Part shown: one piece after another, positions 13,326-18,246 of the stretch
Layout: every line of letters starts with the position of its first letter
How positions within the stretch are numbered: the first letter of the stretch is position 1
Assembly (NCBI GenBank): GCA_015661135.1
Contig: JACVXW010000003.1
Span: 1-18,246, forward strand
Reading direction: 5' to 3'
Length of the DNA: 18,246 bases
DNA from: Chloroflexota bacterium
GTDB taxonomy: Bacteria; Chloroflexota; Limnocylindria; Limnocylindrales; CSP1-4
Notes under the pieces: generated by a model
Database searches by the model: none
Told to the model about the DNA's origin: nothing
The model's input: only the letters and a program-made list of their open reading frames with translations
Position numbers and translations under genes: made by a program

Positions 13326-14424
13326 GCGGCGTGTCGGCTTCGGACGGCGAACGGATCTTAGGTCCGCGGTGCCGCCCGCATCCGGGGCGGAGCCGGGCGA
13401 AGGCGGAATTCGGTCGGCCACGGACGCAGCCGCGGACGAAGCGACTGTCGAGATACTCGACGATCGAGCGGCCGCGGTGCTGCTGCCGGCCCGTGCTGTT
13501 CGCGGCCACAAGGGCACGTTCGGCAAGCTCCTGGTGGTGGCTGGTTCCCTCGATTACGCAGGCGCCGCACTGCTGGTCTGCCGGGCGGCCGGCCGCGCCG
13601 GCGCCGGCCTCGTGACCCTGGCGGTCCCGGAGTCGCTCCAGCCGCTCTTCGCAGCCAAGGTCGTCGATGCGACCACGATGGCCCTGCCCGAGGACGACGT
13701 CGAGGAGATCGACCCGGAGCCCGCCCTGGCCCGGATCCTGGATCATGAGCACGATGCGATCGTGCTGGGACCAGGACTGCGGCCGGGGCTCGCCACGGCC
13801 GAACTCGTCCGCCAGCTGCTCGATGCGGGTGGAGAGGCTTCCGTAAGCCCAATCGTCCTGGACGCGGAGGCGCTCAGGTCCATGGCAACCCTCGGCAATT
13901 GGTGGACCAGCGCGTCGCGGCCGGCGGTGTTGACACCGCATCCGGGCGAGTTCGCCCGGCTGCGGGCCGGGGCCGGGGTGGACCCGGCCGCGGACGGCGA
14001 TCTCGTCGATGACGATGCCGCGCGATCGGCCGCCGCCCGGGACGCCGCCCGTGCCTGGGGGCAGGTGGTGGTTCTCAAGGGCGCGCGGACCGTGATTGCC
14101 GATCCGGACGGGGCGTGGTCGGTGGCGCCGTTCGAGAACCCGGCCCTGGCCACCGGCGGAACCGGCGATGTCCTGGCCGGCGTGATCGGTGCGCTGCTCG
14201 CCCAGGGCCTGGCGCCGGGGGCGGCCGCCCGGCTGGGTGTCTACCTGCACGGCTTGGCCGGCGACGCCATCCGCGAACGGCTCGGCGACGCGGGGCTCCT
14301 TGCCTCGGATCTGCCCGACGCCCTGCCGATCGCCCGCAAGCGGCTCGCGGCCGTCGCCGAGCGGCAGCACGGCACAAAGCGCGTGGGCTTCGCCCTTCGG
14401 ACGGGGCCCGGAGGGCCAGGCTGA
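13318..14424 (+). CDS. nnrD: ADP-dependent (S)-NAD(P)H-hydrate dehydratase, stand-alone NnrD
   Basis: NnrD repairs damaged NADHX and NADPHX by dehydration using a nucleotide phosphate. The 368-residue product has a non-conserved N-terminus of about 60 residues and then the ribokinase-like domain. This starts at HKGTFGKLLVVAGSLDYAGA and continues with VLGPGLRPG, LTPHPGEFARL (205-215) and NPALATGGTGDVLAGVIGALL, with GTGD at 281-284 holding the catalytic aspartate. The epimerase partner domain NnrE, usually fused in front, is missing, so any NnrE must be elsewhere. GTG 13318 overlaps acpS by eight bases and is the most upstream sensible start; GTG 13477 would trim most of the extension. The end overlaps the putative CTG start of alr. 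Confidence 0.9.
   Translation: MAERRVGFGRRTDLRSAVPPASGAEPGEGGIRSATDAAADEATVEILDDRAAAVLLPARAVRGHKGTFGKLLVVAGSLDYAGAALLVCRAAGRAGAGLVTLAVPESLQPLFAAKVVDATTMALPEDDVEEIDPEPALARILDHEHDAIVLGPGLRPGLATAELVRQLLDAGGEASVSPIVLDAEALRSMATLGNWWTSASRPAVLTPHPGEFARLRAGAGVDPAADGDLVDDDAARSAAARDAARAWGQVVVLKGARTVIADPDGAWSVAPFENPALATGGTGDVLAGVIGALLAQGLAPGAAARLGVYLHGLAGDAIRERLGDAGLLASDLPDALPIARKRLAAVAERQHGTKRVGFALRTGPGGPG
14405..14417 (+). promoter_or_regulatory. Small hairpin enclosing the alr Shine-Dalgarno
   Basis: GGCCC (14405-14409) pairs with GGGCC (14413-14417) around a three-base GGA loop. The ribosome-binding site GGAGGG (14410-14415) occupies the loop and part of the right arm. It lies inside the end of nnrD, so ribosomes finishing nnrD would open it, favouring coupled translation of alr. 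Pairing is visible; regulation is inferred. Confidence 0.35.
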
Positions 14425-15668
14425 ACGCGATCAGGCGGTCGCCGGGCATCGACCGGGCACTTGCCGCCGCCGGCCTGCCACCCTTGCCCCGAACCGCGTG
14501 GTTGGAGATCGACCTCGACGCCCTGCGGTCGAACCTGGCAACCGTGCGCGCCCGCGCCGGGGCCGGCATCGCCGTCCATCCGGTCGTCAAGGCCGACGCG
14601 TACGGGCACGGCGCCCTGCCCATCGCCCGCACGCTGGAGGCCGCCGGCGCCGACGGCCTGTGCGTGGCCGTCTTCGATGAGGCGGTGGCGCTTCGCAACG
14701 GCGGTATCCATGCCCCGATCGTGGTCCTTTCGTCCGTCCCTGCCGCATTTGCGTCCGAGGCGGCCCGGCGACGGATCGGGGTGACGGTCGGGGAGCCCGC
14801 CCTGCTGGACGAGCTGCTGAGCGCGCTTGCCGCACTGCCGGGCCGACGGCGGCTCGGTGTCCAGATCGAGGTGGAGACCGGCCTCGGGCGCGGCGGACTC
14901 CAGGTCGACGCCGTGGCGTCTGCCGCCGCGCGGATCGTGTCGGCCCGCGGGGCCCGCCTTGATGGCCTCTGGACGCACTTTCAGGCGCCCGAGGACGCGG
15001 CGGCGACCGCGCGCCAGCTGGAGCGGTTCGAGGCCGCGGCCGCGGCGATTCGTTCAGCCGGGATCCCGATGCCGCGCCGTCATGCCGCGGCATCGGGGGC
15101 GATCGTCGGCGACGGGGTCGCCGCGTACGAAGGCGTTCGGCCCGGGCTCTCGATCTACGGCCTCGTGCCGGATGAACAGCTCGGGACGCTCCACGCGGGG
15201 GTGTTGGCCACCTTCCGGCCGCTCCTCTCCATCCACGCCCGGCCGGTCCGCGTCGCGACACTGCCGGCTGGTTGGGGGATCAGCTACGGCCCGACCTTCC
15301 GGACCACGCGCACGAGCAGCATCGCGACGCTCCCCCTCGGGTATGGCGACGGCTGGCCGCGATCGCTCTCCAACCGGGCGGAGGCACTCGTCCGTGGCAG
15401 GCGGGTGCCGCTCGTCGGCAACGTTGCCATGGACGCGGTGATGGCCGACGTCAGCGACGTGCCCGGCGCCCCGATCACGGTTGACGACGAGTTCGTCCTG
15501 CTCGGCCGGCAGGGCAATGATGAGATCACGGCCGCAGACCTGGCGCGCGCCCGCACCACGAACTCGTGGGAAGTCGTCACGAACCTGTCCTGGCGGCTGC
15601 CACGGGTGTACCATGCCGGCTCCGGACCGGGGGGGCTCCGGACGCTCACTTCCGGAGGGCTCGGGTGA
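14421..15668 (+). CDS. alr: Alanine racemase
   Basis: Alr interconverts L- and D-alanine with pyridoxal phosphate, supplying D-alanine for peptidoglycan. Family marks are AWLEIDLDALRSNL, the PLP-lysine motif VVKADAYGHGA with K57, ISYGPTF with catalytic tyrosine Y289, TLPLGYGDGWPR and VGNVAMDAVMADV. The body of about 375 residues is of normal length. In frame there is no ATG or GTG near the beginning. CTG 14421 has GGAGGG five bases upstream and overlaps the nnrD stop as CTGA, so I chose it (415 residues). TTG 14484 is the alternative (394 residues) but lacks a ribosome-binding site. The C-terminus has about 17 extra glycine-rich residues. The end overlaps the macro-domain gene by GTGA. Confidence 0.93.
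   Translation: MNAIRRSPGIDRALAAAGLPPLPRTAWLEIDLDALRSNLATVRARAGAGIAVHPVVKADAYGHGALPIARTLEAAGADGLCVAVFDEAVALRNGGIHAPIVVLSSVPAAFASEAARRRIGVTVGEPALLDELLSALAALPGRRRLGVQIEVETGLGRGGLQVDAVASAAARIVSARGARLDGLWTHFQAPEDAAATARQLERFEAAAAAIRSAGIPMPRRHAAASGAIVGDGVAAYEGVRPGLSIYGLVPDEQLGTLHAGVLATFRPLLSIHARPVRVATLPAGWGISYGPTFRTTRTSSIATLPLGYGDGWPRSLSNRAEALVRGRRVPLVGNVAMDAVMADVSDVPGAPITVDDEFVLLGRQGNDEITAADLARARTTNSWEVVTNLSWRLPRVYHAGSGPGGLRTLTSGGLG
15636..15659 (+). promoter_or_regulatory. Hairpin partly covering the macro-gene Shine-Dalgarno
   Basis: CTCCGG (15636-15641) pairs with CCGGAG (15652-15657) around a ten-base loop. The right arm contains most of GGAGGG (15654-15659), the ribosome-binding site five bases before GTG 15665. 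Since it lies in the end of alr, alr translation would expose it. This parallels the nnrD-alr junction. Confidence 0.3.
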
Positions 15669-16219
15669 CGCGACTCGAATTGTGGAATGGGGACATCTGC
15701 GTCCTCGAGGTGGACGCGATCGTGAATCCCGCCAATCCGTCACTCTGGATGTCGACCGGTGTCGGGGGCGCCATCAAGCGGGCCGGCGGGGATGCGATCG
15801 AGTTCGCCGCCGTCCGGCAGGGCCCGCTGGCCCTCGGCGACGCCGTCGTGACGGGCGCCGGCAACCTCGCCGCCCGGGCCGTGATCCACGCAGTGTCACT
15901 CGATCGTGATCGTCGGACATCGGTCGCGATCCTGGAGCGTGCCGTCAGGAGCGCCTTGACGCGGGCGCGTGAGATCGGTGCCGCGAGCGTCGCATTTCCC
16001 GCCCTGGGGACCGGGGTCGGCGGCTTCCCGCTCGATACGGCCGCCGAGATCACGGTGGCCACGGTCCGTGATGATGTCCAGCGGGGCCCCGAGATCGAAC
16101 GGGTGATCTTCGCCCTCCGTGGCGCGGCCGCGTACCAGGCGTTCGAGCGGGCCCTGGCCGTCGAGCCTGCGCTCGTCGGGGGGTCGCGGACGGAACCCGG
16201 AAGAACGGCACATGAGTGA
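15665..16219 (+). CDS. Macro-domain protein (ADP-ribose or O-acetyl-ADP-ribose binding or hydrolysis)
   Basis: Macro domains bind ADP-ribose, and many bacterial ones remove it from proteins or hydrolyse O-acetyl-ADP-ribose. From GTG 15665 the product is 184 residues, almost entirely the domain. D10 lies in WNGDICVLEVDAIVNPAN, the usual adenine-contact position. N24 and the loop STGVGGAIKRAGG (30-42) form the ribose side, and FPALGTGVGGFP (111-122) is the phosphate loop. NPANPSLWMSTGVGG differs from the NAANSSLLGGGGVDG form of E. coli YmdB, so the exact substrate is unclear. GGAGGG lies five bases upstream and the start overlaps the alr stop as GTGA. The 3' end overlaps the next gene by eight bases. 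Confidence 0.88.
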   Translation: MTRLELWNGDICVLEVDAIVNPANPSLWMSTGVGGAIKRAGGDAIEFAAVRQGPLALGDAVVTGAGNLAARAVIHAVSLDRDRRTSVAILERAVRSALTRAREIGAASVAFPALGTGVGGFPLDTAAEITVATVRDDVQRGPEIERVIFALRGAAAYQAFERALAVEPALVGGSRTEPGRTAHE

Positions 16220-16514
16220 CTTCGGCGGGCTGGGCCTGGACGCGGTCGAGGAGCAGCGTGAAGAGCTCGTGGAGCAGGTTGCGCGCGAGATCCAGCTTCG
16301 AGGGCTCACGACGCCCGCTGTCCACTTCCTGCATGCCAGCCGCCCGTACCGCGCGCTCGGCGCGAACGCGATGCTCTTCTTCGATCCGGTCCTGCGCAGT
16401 CTGTTCGGCGGCGACATGGCCGGAGCAACGGCCATCCTTGCCGACGATGACGGCATCGAGCAACTGATCGACCGGCTCGAGGAGCTGGACGAGGAGATGG
16501 CCTGGGACGCCTGA
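16212..16514 (+). CDS. Small protein of unknown function (100 residues)
   Basis: I cannot assign a function. The product, starting MSDFGGLGLDAVEEQREELV, is acidic and predicted mostly helical. A first amphipathic helix near residues 10-30 leads to RGLTTPAVHFLHASRPYRAL (30-49), then a hydrophobic stretch AMLFFDPVLRSLFGGDMAGA (52-71), and a glutamate-rich last helix DGIEQLIDRLEELDEEM (80-96). No signal peptide, metal-binding pair or enzymatic motif is seen. ATG 16212 overlaps the macro gene by eight bases (ATGAGTGA), so the two are probably co-translated and could work together. The RGLTTPAVHFL element looks like a conserved motif worth searching. A hairpin encloses its stop. Confidence 0.75.
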   Translation: MSDFGGLGLDAVEEQREELVEQVAREIQLRGLTTPAVHFLHASRPYRALGANAMLFFDPVLRSLFGGDMAGATAILADDDGIEQLIDRLEELDEEMAWDA

Positions 16515-16521
16515 GCGTCCC
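16504..16521 (+). terminator. Hairpin with the stop codon in its loop, end of the acpS-to-small-protein run
   Basis: GGGACGC (16504-16510) pairs perfectly with GCGTCCC (16515-16521) around CTGA, which contains the TGA stop at 16512-16514. CCT follows, with no T-run. The position just before a gene with its own TAGCAT box fits a unit end. Confidence 0.5.
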
Positions 16522-16556
16522 CCTGGCGGACCGTCCCGTTCGAGACGGCCGGCCGG

Positions 16557-16562
16557 TAGCAT
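16557..16562 (+). promoter_or_regulatory. TAGCAT box, likely -10 for a leaderless MutL-like gene
   Basis: TAGCAT ends exactly six bases before GTG 16569, the same spacing as at argF. No Shine-Dalgarno precedes the GTG. The box lies in the 54-base gap after the hairpin at 16504-16521. No clear -35 is visible. Confidence 0.5.
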
Positions 16563-16568
16563 GATCGA

Positions 16569-18194
16569 GTGAACAGGCCCCCCAACACGCTCGTGGTCGT
16601 CGATGCCGGGGCGGCAACCACCTCGGTGGGCCTCGTCGCCCGTCCGGGGAAGCGCTGGCGGCTCCTCGGGACCCTGGCGGCGCCGGCCGGCGCCGCCGAG
16701 GACGAGATGCTGGCGATCCTCGCCGCGCGGGTCCGGGCGACCGACCCGGCAATGGCCGATGCGATCGGTTTGCATCCAGACGCGCTGCCGGACCTGCCCA
16801 GGCTGGCGAGTCGAAGCGCCCCTCCCCGGTCGCTCGCCGTCCTCGGGGCCTCACGCCGCTCCGTCGGGCTGCTCGAGACAGTTTCCGCACGTACGCTGTG
16901 GCGGGTCCTGGGCGCGTCCACGGAGACGCACGACCCGCGTGAGATGACCGAGCTCGCCCTGCGCGATGACGTTGGCGCGATCCTCGTCGCCGCGGGTGAG
17001 CCACCTGGACCGGACGAGCGGGCAGCGCTCGACGATCTCGCCGGCCTCGTCGGCGCGGTTGCCCGTCGTCGCCCGGAGGCGCAGATCGTCATCGGGGGAT
17101 CGATCCGCGGCCGGAGGGCATGGACGGAGGGTCTCGGCGCCGATCCGCCGGGTGACCCGTCGCGGATCGTGGAGGCGCCGCCGATCGGCGGTCGTCGTGA
17201 CGCGGCTGAGATCCTGCGATCCATCCTGACCGGGCTCCTGCCAAACCCGATCGATGGGCGTCGGGCGATGACGGCCGCCGCCACTTCCCTCGCCGATCTG
17301 CTCGATCGGCGCGTCGAGATCCTCGAGATCGGGCACGATGGCGGTGCCCGCATCATGGCTTCGCCCGGCGTGGCCGGCGCGGATCCGACTGCGCTTGGTG
17401 TCGTGACCGCGCGCGCGGCCCTCATCCCGCACGCGCACGACGACGCCATCATCGATGGGATCCTGGAGTGGACCAGCGGCAGGCTCGATCGCCACCGGTT
17501 GGGCGATAGCCTGCGCGACCTCCGGGCGTCCCCGTGGTCGGACCCAACGGGCGACGGGGCCCGGCTGCGCATCGCGGCCGCCCATGCCGCGCTCCTGCGG
17601 TTGGCCGCAGTCACGACGGACGTCTCGGCCATGCCGTCGCCGGATCTCACGATCGTGGCCGGTGGCTGCTTCGCCGCGGCCCCTCCGCGTGCCGTCGTGC
17701 TCTCCATTGCCGACACGATCCGCAGGACCGGGGCAACCCAGATCGCCGGCGACCATGCACGCCTGCTCGGCCCGATCGGGACGCTCCCGGACGCGGCGGA
17801 GCGGCGATTGCTGCTGGCCGATCTTGCGGCGGACCTGCTGGTCCCGCTCGGCAGTGTCGTGAGTGCGGCCCCCGGCGGCCGCCGCAGCGAGGCTGGCATC
17901 GGTTGGCTGACGCTGGCCCACGGCGCCGATGTCGCACGCCACGCGCTCACGGCCGGCGAGCTGGAATTCCTCGACCTGCCGCCCGGTGTGCTCGCGACGG
18001 CGACGCTCGAGTTCCGGGCTGCGGCCCGGATCGGCCGGCGAACGCGCCGCGCCGACGTAGATGTGACGGGTGGACTCGCCGGGCTGCTAGTCGATCTGCG
18101 GGGCAGCCCCCTCGGTCTGCCCAATCGTCGTGATCGTCGCCGCGCGGTGCTCCACGCCTGGGCCCGCCTTGCCTGGCCGGAGGATGCCCATTGA
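16569..18194 (+). CDS. Glutamate mutase MutL-like ASKHA-family protein
   Basis: The 541-residue product resembles the MutL family linked with cobalamin-dependent glutamate mutase, thought to act as a reactivation-type ATPase. The N-terminus has a phosphate-1-like motif, VVVDAGAATTSVGLV (D12, G14, T17, T18). A domain near 120-180 includes AILVAAGEPPGPDERAAL and IVIGGSI. The second phosphate region, near V249, reads VEILEIGHDGGARI in place of the family's D-I-G-G-A-T-T-D, so ATPase function is doubtful. TIVAGGCFAAAPP near 360-372 matches the GGG-type adenosine loop. Residues about 470-541 (AGLLVDLRGSPLGLP) resemble the tail of Chloroflexota members. No mutase gene is nearby. Confidence is moderate and function open. 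Confidence 0.7.
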   Translation: MNRPPNTLVVVDAGAATTSVGLVARPGKRWRLLGTLAAPAGAAEDEMLAILAARVRATDPAMADAIGLHPDALPDLPRLASRSAPPRSLAVLGASRRSVGLLETVSARTLWRVLGASTETHDPREMTELALRDDVGAILVAAGEPPGPDERAALDDLAGLVGAVARRRPEAQIVIGGSIRGRRAWTEGLGADPPGDPSRIVEAPPIGGRRDAAEILRSILTGLLPNPIDGRRAMTAAATSLADLLDRRVEILEIGHDGGARIMASPGVAGADPTALGVVTARAALIPHAHDDAIIDGILEWTSGRLDRHRLGDSLRDLRASPWSDPTGDGARLRIAAAHAALLRLAAVTTDVSAMPSPDLTIVAGGCFAAAPPRAVVLSIADTIRRTGATQIAGDHARLLGPIGTLPDAAERRLLLADLAADLLVPLGSVVSAAPGGRRSEAGIGWLTLAHGADVARHALTAGELEFLDLPPGVLATATLEFRAAARIGRRTRRADVDVTGGLAGLLVDLRGSPLGLPNRRDRRRAVLHAWARLAWPEDAH

Positions 18195-18246
18195 ACCGGC
18201 CGGCCGGAAACCGACCGAGCGAGGGCGTGCGGACCGTGAGCGGCTC
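18191..18246 (+). CDS. Start of an unidentified gene, cut by the window end
   Basis: A TTG at 18191 overlaps the preceding stop as TTGA and has GGAGG at 18179-18183, seven bases upstream, the same coupled layout as other junctions in this window. The frame (first residues MNRPAGNRPSEGVRTVSG) is open to the end. An alternative frame from ATG 18184 is also open but has the GGAGG touching its start. Too little is visible to identify a product. Confidence 0.35.
   Translation, partial: MNRPAGNRPSEGVRTVSG

Noticed and set aside
15665..16219. DarT-DarG-type toxin-antitoxin pair formed by the macro gene and its small neighbour
   Set aside because: The small protein has no ADP-ribosyltransferase motif and is far too short for DarT. 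The macro domain lacks DarG-like features and is fused into a housekeeping run.
15896..18124. Very long minus-strand open frame (742 codons) opposite the MutL-like and macro genes
   Set aside because: Its translation is arginine- and serine-rich with no family motif, as expected for the antisense of GC-rich codons. The plus-strand genes have clear motifs and junctions.

Overview
The window is GC-rich bacterial chromosome with every supported gene on the plus strand and almost no non-coding space. Gene content and order suggest a Chloroflexota bacterium, possibly one of the uncultured high-GC lineages near Limnocylindria. The reasons are a ribosomal-protein/argF/cdaA arrangement on one strand, a MutL-like ASKHA protein of the type common in that phylum, and TANNNT boxes placed right before start codons as in leaderless transcription. 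The phylum call is an inference from gene content; an actinobacterial or other high-GC origin is not excluded by the sequence alone.

Region 1 (1-5109) is the distal half of the spc/alpha ribosomal block and what follows it: the tail of map, then infA, rpmJ, rpsM, rpsK, rpsD, rpoA, rplQ, a 160-bp gap, then truA, rplM and rpsI. It supplies translation initiation, ribosome assembly, the RNA polymerase alpha subunit and tRNA pseudouridylation. Overlapping hairpins after rpsI probably close it.

Region 2 (5158-7149) holds argF (ornithine carbamoyltransferase) and a TPR-repeat protein of unknown role, each with a possible promoter box of its own.

Region 3 (7210-12721) is a signalling and cell-wall block. 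cdaA (diadenylate cyclase) and cdaR (YbbR regulator) overlap by ATGA; glmM and glmS follow. Together they link c-di-AMP synthesis to the route from fructose-6-phosphate to glucosamine-1-phosphate for peptidoglycan.

Region 4 (12735-16514) is a tightly packed run: acpS, nnrD, alr, a macro-domain protein and a 100-residue protein of unknown function. All junctions after acpS overlap by 4 or 8 bases. alr appears to use a CTG start. The run joins acyl-carrier activation, NAD(P)HX repair, D-alanine supply and probable ADP-ribose chemistry.

Region 5 (16557-18246) is a MutL-like ASKHA protein without a mutase beside it, and the first codons of a further gene that runs off the end.

The most unusual features are the repeated TANNNT box 6-9 bases before start codons, hairpins that enclose or touch stop codons at unit ends, the CTG start of alr with its Shine-Dalgarno held in a small hairpin, and the nnrD-alr-macro-small-protein run followed by a MutL relative with a degraded second phosphate motif. 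I found no mobile element, CRISPR array, tRNA or rRNA, and no stretch over 300 bases lacks a gene.
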